DNA of 64,000 nt from Plecoglossus altivelis (GCA_036571765.1 BROE01000003.1:9234138-9298137); one strand, 5' to 3'; positions 11,116 through 23,334 are shown, counted from the first letter of the stretch. Made by a program: numbers and translations. The notes: generated by a model from the letters alone, not told the origin.

Positions 11116-14100
11116 TGCCTGTCGCCTGGCTCCAGGACGGAGCTCCAGGATTTCCTGCCTACCCCTCCTTTCCGCGTGTCTCTGGCAGGGAACGCTCTCC
11201 AGCCTGCGGGGCTGAGAGCCAGACTCCCTCCGGGCCACGCCAGGGCTGGGGATGACTATCAACTTAGTGGTGCTGGATGTTCCCACGATCTGCAGAACAG
11301 AGCCACATGCTGAGCATAGCCCTGCTGACACACCTAGAGAAGGTGCTGACAATATGTGTGGCATCTACAAGGAGTATTGCAAATACTAACGATGGACACG
11401 TTAAAGAGTGTGTTGAGAGAGAGGACCTCAGGCCAAATATATCAAACTCTGTGTATATTTATACTTACAACTATGCATACAGAGCAAACAGAAGAACTCT
11501 ACACGGAACACCTGTACAGGTTTCTATGCCTGTTTATCTGCATGGGTGCCTTGGTACATTTGGCCCCTGATGCATCAGAAGCACGGTAAGACAGAGCGGA
11601 CCTGGTGTGTGGTCCTGCTGATGAGTGCGGGGGCAAGGTAGGAGATCTGGTTCTGTGGGTCGTCGCAGCTGCCGTACACCACCACCACCTCCTCCATGCT
11701 GCCGTCGTACACCATCAGTTTCCTGTTTACCCCCACATCCACCAGGAAGGCGTGGGAGAGGTGGTCGCAGATCCGGTGGTAGCTCCACCCCTGAAGAGGA
11801 GGAGGAGAAAGGGTAGAGGCCCTGATGAATACTACACCAGTAGACCTGTGAGCGTGGTGCGAGCGGGGCCCAGGTCTACCTGGTATTCGATATGCTCCTG
11901 AAAGGTGCTGATGCAGATCTTCATGGCCAGAGAGAGCCAAATCTTGTACTCCAGTGATGGGTAGACGGGAAACTGGTCGAATGCTTCGAACAGCGAGTCG
12001 ATGTCTATAAAACATGTCTGGGGACAAAATGCTGAAGTGAAGAACTCTTCCAGGAACATCTAGAATGTATTTACTGTCTCAAAGCACATTTACGCAAAAC
12101 ATGAATCAATGAATGAATCTGGGACTCTGGCACGAACTGAACCAGGGCCGTGGAGGAGCACACCTGAGTGGCGGTCTCACAGGTGACAGTGGCCTCCATA
12201 GGCTGTTGGGTTAGACAGTTGAGCTCCCCCAGGATGGCCCCACAGCCCCTGTATTCTGTCACACGGGTCTCCTCTACAATCACTCCCAGATGGGGGCTGT
12301 TGCCTGTGGCCTGGGGGGAGAACACACAACTGGTAGGTGGGAGTCAAAACTTGGGATAAAATAATACAAGATGAGGAATGAGAGCCAGTCCAGATACAAA
12401 TAAAGAAAAGCTAAAACAAACGTATTTTACTGCAATCTTTCAGTAGAGAGGGAGAGGATAGGGGCTGCTAAATAGGAAGGAGGAGTGGGGCTAATAGCTA
12501 GGAGCTAGCGGTCGCAGGAGGTTGGCCACTTAAGCTGGCAAAGTGAATCTACCCTCCCTGCTCTCTGTCACTGTCTAGTCATGTCACCTGGTTCAAACAG
12601 GCTCATTCTAACCATGTTTAGACGGCATCCTAAGATTCAAATCACATCAAATTGTGCAAGAGAAATGAAAACTGTAGCCTGGATGGTTATTAGTCATCGG
12701 TAGGTAGTTTAACAAAATTTCAAGATGATCTCCGTGCTGTGCATTATAAGTGATGACGGGATACAAGAAGTGTACAGTCTATGCTAATATCTGCAGATGC
12801 ATAGTGCGAAACAACATTCATACACTTAACCTGCAGGATGAAAAGCCTGGCCCAAGGTTCATGAGAAGACAAGAGACACCTAACTGTTCTGTTCCTACAG
12901 AACAGATGACACGCCAAAGTATTTTTGTCCCTCTCCTCTCCTGAGCCCCTGACTCATGGCTCAGCACCTGTCTCAAGGCTGAGCACCTGTCTCATGGCTG
13001 ATCACCTGTCTCATGGCTGAGCACTTGCCTCATGGCTGAGCACCTGTTTCAGGGCCGAGCACCTGTTTCAGGACTGAGTACCTGTCTCAGGACTGAGCAC
13101 CTGTTTCAGGGCTGAGCACCTGTTTCAGGGCTGAGAACCTGTTTCAGGGCTGAGCACCTGTCTCATGGCTGATCACCTGTTTCAGGGCTGAGCAACTGTT
13201 TCAGGGCTGAGCACCTGCCTCAGGGCTGAGCACCTGCCTCAGGGCTGAGAAACTGTTTCAGGGCTGAGCACCTGTCTCATGGCTGATCACCTGTTTCAGG
13301 GCTAAGCAACTGTTTCAGGGCTGAGCACCTGCCTCAGGGCTGAGCACCTGCCTCAGGGCTGAGCAACTGTTTCAGGGCTGAGTACCTGCTTCAGGGCTAA
13401 GCACCTGCCTCAGGGCTGAGCACCTGTTTCAAGTACCTGATGCCATGGTTGAATACCATGAGACCACGTTACCTTGACCATGCCGGAGACAATGAGGTGG
13501 ATCCCCTGCGGAGCCTCCTTCTCCTGGATGATGGTGTCGCCCAAGTCAAAGTACAGCAGCTTGGCCACCCTCTGGAACAACAGCGGCCAATCAGGACACT
13601 CAACACCTCACCTGAGTGGGGCCAAATGGACCAGACCATGTTTTACCTTGATGAAGGTGATCTCCTCGGGCTGGCGGAGCCAGGGCAGGCTCTGGAGCAG
13701 CTGCTCTGCCGTGGGGGCGGGGATGTTGGTGGGGAACTTGACCAGCTTCTTCATTTTGATCTCAATCGTCTGTAGAGGAACAGGGACCTTCTTATCATCG
13801 TGGTGTTATATGCTACTGTCCATCCTAGGCTTCACAATCTCTTATTCATCATCCCAGCCTAGGGAGGCAGGGTTACAAAAAAGAGCTAGAGTTCAATAAA
13901 GTACTGGAAAAGAGGTGAAAACAAGATTCAGGATAGGAGTAATTACGAGCCTTCTTTAGCGTTGTTGCCTCGGTCTCATCTAAGAGGCCCCCAGACAGGA
14001 GAGTGTGAATGGCGTCTCTCTCGTTGTTCAGCACGGCTCGTATGGCCTGTCTGGTCTTCACTGAGATGGCGATCTCTGGATAGTCTCTCTGTAGCATTCC

Positions 14101-14460
14101 TGAGAAGATACCACGTACACCATGTATCCACCACAGAGCTCCTTCCTTCCTCACGTCCTGTCTGGCTTTCTCCTCACTAGGCATGGGACGGATACCGGTT
14201 TCAAGGTATACCGCGGTTTGTCCCGGTGTCAATACCTCTTACATTTTCTGTGCCTCCCTCCTTCCCTGTCTCCTAGCATTACCTAGCCCCCTGTCTGTCT
14301 GTCTGCCTGTCTGTCTGTCTCCTAGCTTTATCTACCTGTCTGTCTGTCTCCTAGCATTGTCTGTCAGTCTGTCTGTCTCCTAGCATTATCTACCTGTCTC
14401 TCTGTCTCCTAGTGTTATCTGGTTCCCTGTCTGTCTGTCTCCTAGTGTTATCTGGTTCCC

Positions 14461-14497
<37 letters not shown>

Positions 14498-17400
14498 GTC
14501 TGTCTGTTTCTTAGCGTTATCTAGCACCCTGATGGAATTCAGCGGTTTCCTCTACGAGCCTTACCTAGCTCCCTGGTTGCATTGTGTCTGTTGGGGTCTA
14601 GAATCTCTTTCAGTTTCTGCAACACAACAGGCCGTATGCTGATTTTAAACATGGACTCCTTGACATTGATAACCAAAGTTTTGCTTGACTGCATAATACA
14701 TACACACATAATACATACACACATACCCCCTGCATAACTTCATAGGACAGACACCCATCCTAACACAGGAGTTGGCCCACCTTTGTGATGCTAATGTCAT
14801 CTGAGATGTGGTCTATGATTCTGCTAACAGCTTCCTCTCCAACCACGTAGCCTTTGCCGATGTCATAGCCAAAACTCAGCTGCTTGTGGATCTGGAGGTT
14901 GGTGAAAGCGATCATTTTGGGGATCAGAACCTGGAACAGAGGAAGTGTGAAGGTTGTGTCAGCGCAACTCAGGAATCAATATCACAACACGGTAAGTATT
15001 CGTACAGTTTGTATAGTTTGTATCCTGTTTAGTTTATGTATAGGAAAATTGTTATATTTATTTAAAATTGTTTGTTGTTTGTCTGTACTGTTGAATGTCT
15101 GTACTTTTGTAGCACCGTGGTTCTGTGAGGCACGACATTTCGTTCCACTGTATGCACCCGCATGTAGCGGAATGACAATAAAGCACAACTTGAACTTGAA
15201 CTTGAACACTGCCACCGGGACACTCAAACGTCTGCTAAAACGACACAAAGTGTTCATTCTACGGAAACGAAGGGAATTACACCTGCGACATGTTGATCGC
15301 CAGTTAACTGCTCTGTCACTGAGCTGTAAACACCCCATGCCACTACTACATCTTAAGGACCCAGACTCAGAGTCATTTTCCTGGGCTGAAAAGATCGGGT
15401 GGATGAATATCAGTGTTAACAGGACTAATGGGTGCATCATGGCGTTACCTTGGTCAGATGAAAAACCCGCAGCATGCGCAGCATCTTGAAGGAGGACACA
15501 ATGTTGATGGTGTGGAGGTCGTCCCTGTCCACCAGGTCCTGGACGATGATGTCCACAAGGGCCAGGATCAGCACCACCAGATCCAGGTGGTTCCAAGGGT
15601 CAAAAAAGTACGCTGTCCTCATGGCCAGGACCTGCAGAGCACAGACACCTGTTACCGCCACCCATCCATCTCCTGAGCCACCCACCCACTCATCCATCCA
15701 TCTCCTGAGCCACTCATCCATCCATCTCCTCAACCAACCATCCACGTATCTTTATCCATCCATCCACCCATCTCTTTTCTCTGTACTCCTCCGCTACCTT
15801 AAATATGCCCTCCAAAGCATAGCCGATGAAGAATAAGTAGTTGAGCACAGAGATCTCAAACTCATAATAGCCCAGGGAAGGAATGAACTCCATGATGATG
15901 ATGAAGATGTTGAACAGGATCAGCATGTAAATTGAAATCTCAAACGGCAAGCTGAACACCAAGTCATAACACCAGCGTAGGACTGGGTGCCTGCAGAGAC
16001 AGCACATGGGAACACGCACTCAAACATGGCGGACCTTGAAGTCTTTCAAACTAAGTTGATCAGCAATAGCACAGACATAGTAGGCTCGTTAAAAATATGC
16101 TTTAATTCAGTACGGTCCAACTCACACCCTGAGCTACATGTCTGTTTGCAGATGCCTCACCTAGGCGGCTTCGGTTTGTCCACTTTGTTGTACAGCCAGT
16201 CCTCTAACTTCCGCTTCAGGGTGACAAACACGCCCTTCAGCTCCCAGTACTTCTTAATGTCCTCTATACTCATGAACCTGGTCAGGATGGGAACAGCGTT
16301 AATATGGGTGCAGTATAAGGGACAATACAACATAAGGGGCTATGTAAAGAATGTATGGAGTATGCAAAGGATTATTTTCTGTAGAGTGTGAAGGAGTATA
16401 CAGTATAATGGAGAATCTGAGGCGGTGTGTAAAGGACTTGTCTGAGATTCAGGAGAAGGTCACGCCTCCCATGTATAATTGGTCTGTATACTGTACAGTG
16501 GTATGACCTACATGACTTGTGCTCCATCTCTCACCACCCAGACTTCTCTTCTAAACCCCCTTTTCTTTATCAGCTATCCAGAGTTCTTCTGACAGATTTG
16601 ACCTCATGTGACCTCTGACCTCCTGACAGGAGGCAAAAACAAAAGACTTACTTCCCTTTGTGATCTGTCACGTTCTCCACAGTGTTTATGAGGGTCCTGG
16701 CTGCCCGGCGGTTAAGCATCCCAGAGCTGTACTGCTTCCAGTAACTCGTCTGCAGGGGGGAACCAGTGTCAGAGTGTGAGCACCATGTAGTAACAGTGTA
16801 CCAGGGCAGAGCATGGGTCTGGTAGTCATGCAGTAAACAGTGTACCAGGGCAGACCATGGGTCTGGTAACCCTGCAGTAACAGTGTACCAGGGCAGAGCA
16901 TGGGTCTGGTAGTCATGCAGTAACAGTGTACCAGGGCAGAGCATGGGTCTGGTAACCATGCAGTAACAGTGTACCAGGGCAGAGCATGGGTCTGGTAACC
17001 ATGCAGTAACAGTGTACCAGGGTAGAGCATGGGTCTGGTAACCATGCAGTAACAGTGTACCAGGGCAGAGCATGGGTCTGGTAACCATGCAGTAGCAGTG
17101 TACCATGACAGAAAATGGGTCTCAGGTCAATACTAATGGGAGTGAAGAAAACCAGAGAAAAGCTAGGGAGTCCAACTAACTTTCAAACCTTATGTCATTA
17201 TAGAACAAACTTATTTCAAACCAACATATCTTTCAACCCCTAACCTCACTAAATAATGTCATTAATGATTTATCACCTGGACCTGCATACTAAACATTCT
17301 GAAATGCAATAATGATCATGTCTAAGTAATGTCACTTGTCAACATAAGATGGTGTGCTGTCTTAAGGGTTTCATTCGCATAGTCCTCTCAATAACTGTAA

Positions 17401-17690
17401 TAATACCCACTAAACACTATTAATACTATCTATCCATCCTTGAGTATTCCTGCAAATACTAATGACACATACAATAATGTTCTTAGTGAAACTGTTTGCA
17501 GGAGAAAGCCTGGAGGTGAGCAAGGCGAGGTGGACTCCACCTTCTGGGCCTTAAGGATGCGCATGCGGGCCTCCTCTATCATGTCCTCCTGCTCTCGGGC
17601 AGATGGAGTGTAGGGAATGCTGTTGTCACAGTCAGGACATATGGTCATCCTAGCCATGGGGCTCAACTCGTCCATGTTCACCTGGTACAT

Positions 17691-17735
<45 letters not shown>

Positions 17736-20700
17736 AATTAAATAGCATTTAACAAAGCTTCAATTCACATGTGGATGAAACTCGGACTTCTTCTGTAAGT
17801 GTGTTGGTGCTCGAGGTGTGGTGGCTTGGTACCCTGTCATCAGGGGACTTGTAGGGGTCTTCGATGAGGACCGCGTTCTCTGCCATCTCCCAGTTGGCGT
17901 CGGCCAGGAAGTGATCGATCTTCAGCAGGCTAAGGGTGTTCTGCGTGCTCGCTCGGATCAGCTGGATGGCACTGTACATGGCCATGCGTCTGGGAACAGA
18001 CACGTCTAACAGGCCTGGGAGACAGGGGGACCAGGACACATACACACAAGAGTCTGTTATAACCTTGTTGATAGAATATTTGAATTGTTAGATCTAATTT
18101 ATCAATAGATGATTAGATAGCCCCTCATGTATAAGTCATCGGAGCAGAAGGGATAAAGAGAATAACAGGACACGTGCTGAGCATCATGGACCATCCAAAG
18201 ACCAAATAACGGCTACATCAAGACTTTAATGCTGCCTCTTTAATCGATCACTTTTTCCAATCTGATTCAGGTTTGATGTAAAGCAAAACCTTGAAACAAA
18301 GAAGACCATGGAGAATCTTTCCAGTAGGGTCTTTGAGGACCCTGCCTGGTGCCCCTTACCCAGGAGCTGCAGGATCCAGGGAATGGAGACGGCATTGACA
18401 AGCAGCGTCAGGAGCACCATTCCTGAGACCAGCACCAACACCTGGGACAGCAGTGGGACACGCTCACGTTCAACAGCTGCCAATACAGCACCTGCTCGAT
18501 ACATCGTGCAACGGTCAAGCTATGAACAGCTGCGAAGCCTCTGTTCAGTTACCTTGTCTCTAATTTCCAGTTTTATCTCCTCGGTCTGGAAGGCCATGAG
18601 CATCAAGCTGAGACTAAACGCTCCTTTGGTGCCTCCCCAGACGCACGCCACTGCCCAGCGCCAACTGAAGCCATAGCCCACCCTGACCAGCAGGGGGGAG
18701 CATAGCAGCACCATCACCAGTCTGGAACACAGCAGCCAGTAAGTCAGCCTTCACAATATAATATCGGATGTTTTAAGATCTTGTGTCTGGTTCTTCTGGC
18801 TTGAGGCCTCTTCTCACCTCACAATGTACATGACAGAGTAGAGGACAAGGATGTTGATGTAGTCCTTTGCTTCTGCGTGTTGAAATGCTCTGGCGATCAC
18901 AATACCAACGATGAAGAAGATCAGGGTGTTGGCAAGATACGTTAGCGTCTCCCAAAATCTGAGAAGTAGAAAAAAAATAAAGTGTGTTGTTGATCTCTGC
19001 ATCTCTCTTAAGGCAGCATCAAGACTAAGTAGACCCTGAATCTGCACCATCTGGTCCTGTCACCTATGGAGATACAAACAGTATTGGTCCAGTAAGAGCT
19101 GAGCTATTCCCAATACTCCAGGCCAGTGTTTCTAAAGAAGTAAAAGTTCTAAAAGTTTCCGTTCTGTCCCGTGCCTCTCCTTGTATGAGAACCTCAACTA
19201 GAGTCTGATCTACTGAGGAATGCCTGTTGTGAAGTGAAGACTGACCGTAGGAGGAACACCTCTATCTCTGGGCTGAAGTTGACTGTGTCGAGGAGGAGGC
19301 CCATGGTCAGAACAGAGATCGCTCCTGCCATGCCTAGCCACTCAGCTGAAAAGAACCAAGCCACCATAGCTCAGCCAACACCATTCTACATCTGTGTTCC
19401 ACTTTCTAAATCAGCGTAAGTTCGAAGTGATAACATGCTGATGGCTCCTTACAGATGTAAAAAGTGATGTAGGTCATGGCAAGACTTATGGTGATCTCGA
19501 TCAATCCATCGTTGAAGATGTAAGACAGCCAGAGCATGATAAGTTTTCCCATGATGTAGCCCAAGAGAGGACTTCCAAAGACCTTCAACACAAGCTTGAC
19601 ACTGAAAGAATTAACTGTGGAATAACAACACACACATAAACACAGTATAAACACATATAGTCTTAAATCCCAATTATAAAGTATATTCTTTACTATTTCT
19701 ATAGATAGATAAGTTGACAGGTTACATTATACCATTGAACTGAATAGTTTCAACAGCCAAGTCTTTAAAAGACTCAAATGCTACGAAGGACGTCCCCTCG
19801 CTGAAAAGTGATTCTCCTTCCAAAATTAGGATGAGAGCCTTGGATGTACCTGGGACAGATGAAACACATTTTGACAAAATACAATAACTTTATATTATCC
19901 ATAACAATATCCACAATTAAATCCATGATGTTTTAAACATACCGTATTTGCGGAGTAAGCTGGAAGTTATGAAGCAATCGAAGGTACTAACAATTGATCC
20001 AAACATCATGCCAATGTACCAGTCCCAGTGGTAGGCATACACTTTGACAACCAGCACTGCTATTAAGAAGCAGGTGAGCAGGCAGCCAGGAACAGACAGA
20101 AGGAGGACCTGTAGGAAACATAACAGACCCAATCCAGTGTTTTCACTACATGATTTGTGCCGCATCCTGTTGTTTGTGTGTGTGTTGTTTTGAAACTGTG
20201 CCAACAAGGGGATTCAGACTCACTTGAGGAAGTGATCTTCTGAAGGTGTGTGATTCGATTTCAAAGGCACTGCTGAAGATCAAGACTGGCACGAAAATGT
20301 TGTTTAATAACTTTGGGGAGATGTGTGCTAACTCGGTCGTGAAATCATTCACCTGGAAACAAGAAAAGTGCTCTTATTTTGTGGGGTCTGTTCCACATAC
20401 CGTCTACATGAAATGAAAGCAATGGCAACTTAAGTTAATTTGATGAATTAAATAACAGATGACTGATAAATGCGGTTGTGTTCAACAGAATGAATATAAA
20501 TAGCTGTTGTTCATAAAAATGACATTCATACCGCAGGATAGTGGAAACTGAGTGTTCCCAAAACGATTCCACACAAGGTTAGGAGCACTGTGTAGGGCAG
20601 CTTCAGCATGTGAGCATGTCTGGCAATAGCTGAAAGAATAGTTGGTACAAAGAGCTGCATTCTTGATTTTCAATACAAGCTTCCAAATCAACCTGTAGCC

Positions 20701-20912
20701 TACACTTATTCATTTTGTTTGGTATTGTATTTTGTTTGCATTTAGTTACAAACTAACAAAATGTGAATTCACCACAAGTTATTACCTCCTAAGAGACAAG
20801 CCCCAAACAACGTGAGAAGCACCCCTGGTGAATCATCGCTGACCACGCCCGAAAAGTTGGGTTGGGTTAAATTACTGCTCCATAAATCGGTTTCGTTTTG
20901 TAGAAGGGTCAT
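11059..20912 (-). CDS. slc9c1: Sperm-type Na+/H+ exchanger with voltage sensor and cyclic-nucleotide domain (SLC9C family)
   Basis: About 25 minus-strand exons run from the ATG at 20912 to a stop at 11059, roughly 1209 residues (known human SLC9C1: about 1180). Order: exchanger membrane domain (exons 20786-20912 through 18360-18441, with FGSPLLGYIMGK and GYGFSWRWAVACVWGGTK); linker (17541-18014); S1-S4 voltage sensor (15798-15990 and 15449-15631) with S4 charges every third residue (K-R-R-H-K in FKMLRMLRVFHLTK); and a cyclic-nucleotide-binding domain (13473-13571 with GIHLIVSGMVK; 12164-12310 with GAILGELNCL). C-terminal exons are 11880-12017, 11602-11790 and 11059-11289. Known role: this architecture is unique to the SLC9C exchangers that raise sperm pH on hyperpolarisation. 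Odd points: residues 190-191 (GESLFSEG) replace the NHE Asn-Asp pair; exon 13951-14172 does not join exon 14565-14688 in phase; the stop lies in a minisatellite. SLC9C2 is the alternative. Confidence 0.85.
12955..13438. repeat. ~20-bp minisatellite in an slc9c1 intron
   Basis: About two dozen copies of a unit like GGCTGAGCACCTGTTTCAG fill the intron between the exons at 12164-12310 and 13473-13571 and stop about 35 bases before the latter. Nearly every copy contains the E-box CACCTG on the plus strand (equivalently CAGGTG on the transcribed strand). Confidence 0.9.
14176..14525. repeat. Dispersed repeat fragment plus (CTGT)n-rich tract
   Basis: From 14176 a segment rich in inverted GGTATACC/CGGTATCC pieces (gatACCGGTttcaagGTATACCgcGG) resembles a dispersed fish repeat. 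It runs into a 240-base tract of CTGT repeats and CTAGCATTATCT units (14285-14520). It directly abuts the acceptor side of the slc9c1 exon ending at 14172. Confidence 0.7.
15070..15215 (+). repeat. LINE 3'-tail-like repeat in an slc9c1 intron
   Basis: The sequence GAGGCACGACATTTCGTTCC, then GAATGACAATAAAGC and the tandem CTTGAA endings, is the typical 3' end of fish L2/CR1-type LINEs. No reverse transcriptase frame is next to it, so it is a short 5'-truncated copy, inserted opposite to the direction of slc9c1 transcription. Confidence 0.6.
15655..15770. repeat. (ATCC)n-type simple repeat in an slc9c1 intron
   Basis: Imperfect ATCC/CACC repeats with recurring CATCCATCTCCTGAGCCAC fill most of the short intron between the two voltage-sensor exons. 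Open frames here are repeat by-products. Confidence 0.85.
16785..17106. repeat. ~43-bp minisatellite in an slc9c1 intron
   Basis: About seven copies of a unit with CAGTGTACCAGGGCAGAGCA followed by TGGGTCTGGTAACCATG. The minus-strand frame of 152 codons is open only because the repeat has no stop; its first residues beyond the repeat come from the true slc9c1 exon at 16652-16749. Confidence 0.9.
17693..17732. repeat. (CA)n microsatellite in an slc9c1 intron
   Basis: A CA run lies just upstream, in the transcript direction, of the exon 17541-17681, so the transcript reads (GT)n close to that acceptor. Confidence 0.9.
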
Positions 20913-22581
20913 GACTTCCGGATGCTGGTATGGAAGGAATACGAGATCTGACTGGCAGGTGTTGCGGTCGCCTGTTGGCTAGATTGGCATTGCTATGGAA
21001 CCCTATCGTTTGTCTAGCTATATATTAGCTACAGTGCGTGTGTGGACTCATCTGAATAAACTGAAAACAGTGCCGAACTAACAGCCCTCTGCTGCAGACT
21101 GTTGTAGCGCTAACGCTCAGCCGACTAAATTAGCTAGCAGTTAGCCAAGTAACTGTTACTGCTGCTAGCTAATTAACGGTTTAACTTATGTAACGGAATG
21201 TTGAGACGTTCCTGTAGAACAGCTAAATAGAATTAGGCCCAGCTGAAGTTGCCTGAATTACTTAGGTCCTGTAGGGCCTAATGCAGACTAACTTTTCTAG
21301 AAAAGACACACAACAAACCTAAACAAACATGGATGCCTAAAGCTGACGTTAGCTAGCCTAGCCAAACTAGAGTAAGCTGACCCAATTGTATCCATTCAAA
21401 TATGCCATTGACATTGGCAATGTTCCTGCCCCCATTATCGCCCAACGCCGTTTCTTCCGTTCATTTTTTAAAAACAATATGGAGCAGCAACGAGTTAAAC
21501 TTAGCCTCATACAACTGGTATCTTTTGATAACTTTACTCAAATTGAAAATTTACTGTAGCCAGCCAATAATGTGGTTTAGTGGTGGTTTACTCCTGATAT
21601 GCAATTCCACCTACTGTAAGCAAAACTAGACAAATGAATAAATATCCTAAACTATGTATTACAATATTAACAAAGTCAACATTTTAACTGTAAAACTATT
21701 GATACACTAACCATAAGGACAATCTACCACAATAATATTATTTTAAATCCGTGTAATTATTTCAAACCTTCAAATCCAACCTTCACTATTGGGTGTTAAT
21801 GAGTTAGAGCTAATACCGTTAATGAGTAACGTCACAAATGTGATCGTTTGAATGTGGGTCCCACAGCCTAACATCACAAATACGTGGTTGAACATTCCAA
21901 TGTAATACTTGTAAATATAGACAAAAACAATGCGACAAATGCTTTAGTATGACTTCAAATGACCTAATTAGATTGTTAACAAGAAACACTTGCATGGTTG
22001 TAGCATTGCTAAGAGAATTATGCTAGGTAACTTATCCCGGAAGCTAGCGTTTCAGACAAATAACTTAAACTGTCAAGACAGTTGAAATATTTAGAAATCG
22101 CTTTTACTGCAGCAAGCTAAAGAGCACGTGTATCATAACCAGAAGTCAGTTGGTTTATGGTCTGTCAAATTAGTTCTAGTTTTTGTTGTTCGTTGACATA
22201 AAAAGTTAGAATTCTGTTTGTAGAGCTAACAACAATTAATCGTCCAGCTAGCGCTCACGCTCATTCTGAATTTCGGGTCCAGTCACCAGCTGGCTCACCC
22301 AGATAACATGCCTAGTTTGCATGATCTAGCAAGGTTGTTACTTGGTAAATTCAGTCATTACATATGGGTGGGGAAACAAACTTGAATTTCAACTGAATCA
22401 AATCTAGACACCGTAATCACATCGGAACTGCTCAATTTAAGTAAAGAGTGGAGTTTGGTAAATAGAGCAGAATATACAAGGCAAACCAGATGCATTCAAG
22501 TAAAACTTTATTTTTATTTTTTACACATTATGTCCAATGAGGGGTCAAGTTTGTTATATGGTTCAGGGCGTATAGACATAT
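20913..22581. other. Spacer between slc9c1 and the CRE promoter
   Basis: AT-rich sequence with no convincing exon. The first few hundred bases (20913-21250) are the upstream region of slc9c1 and carry no obvious TATA box. Short GCTAGCTA-type palindromes recur near 21120-21190 and 21340-21370. Confidence 0.4.
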
Positions 22582-22712
22582 CATGACGTCATGGAGCAGA
22601 CAGGGATTGTGACGCGTTTTGACAAAGATAATAAGAACTTCTTCACAAAATCAAATCAGCCATTGATGATCGGTAGGAATGGTACGAAACGTATTCACCT
22701 TTTTCCTCGTTG
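22582..22712 (+). promoter_or_regulatory. CRE-containing promoter and candidate first exon
   Basis: A full palindromic CRE (TGACGTCA at 22584-22591, within the 12-base palindrome CATGACGTCATG) lies about 95 bases upstream of an ATG at 22679. That ATG opens MVRNVFTFFLV and runs straight into a consensus donor (TTG|GTAAGTG at 22712). The layout suggests a transcription start for the plus-strand gene that ends near 25809, and the peptide could begin a signal sequence, but I could not trace a continuous frame to the downstream exons. It may be only 5' UTR. Confidence 0.4.
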
Positions 22713-23334
22713 GTAAGTGTAGTGGAAATGTAAATTTGTTTTGAGTATTTCCTAGATTGTCACCTTCACGAACATGGATGACATCCCCAAACTCCGGCGG
22801 TCTAAACATTAGGTAAGTCTGGTATATACCTAAAGTAAATAAACTTTAGGTATATATTTTAGTCTGTCGATAAACGTCAACAAAAGTACTTAATTATTTC
22901 GACCACAAAAATTAAATGTTTCAGTATGCTACTGTGCGTTTGACAGTTGTATTTCTAGTACCTAGCGTGATTTAAGATGTTGACTTTTTCTCAAAATAAT
23001 CTCTGTTGTAGACACTGGCTCTATTTCCCCGCTAACTCTAACCCCCTCCGCCCCTCCTAATATTTGTGTGCTCTGTGCATTTACGTGGCTTGTGTGGTGT
23101 ATCTGTACGTGTATGCGTGCGTGTATAGCCTGCTCATCTCCGCTACCCGATATCCAGTTGCCCCTAGCGGCCTGTTGACCAGAGATGGGACCGTAGCTTC
23201 CTGCCCTGCTGTTCTCAGACAGGAAAACTGGTAGTCTCAGATCAGAACCCCCTCCAGGTATGAACATCTACATATATAACAAAGCCTCCTCGATACTGTC
23301 CTCTCCAGCCCCTTCTCCACCTCCCACCCTGGAT

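Noticed and set aside
12955..13438. CRISPR-like array
   Set aside because: The unit is a directly abutting 20-bp minisatellite without unique spacers, in an animal intron.
15070..15215. Active retrotransposon
   Set aside because: Only the 3' tail is present; no reverse transcriptase or endonuclease frame is next to it.
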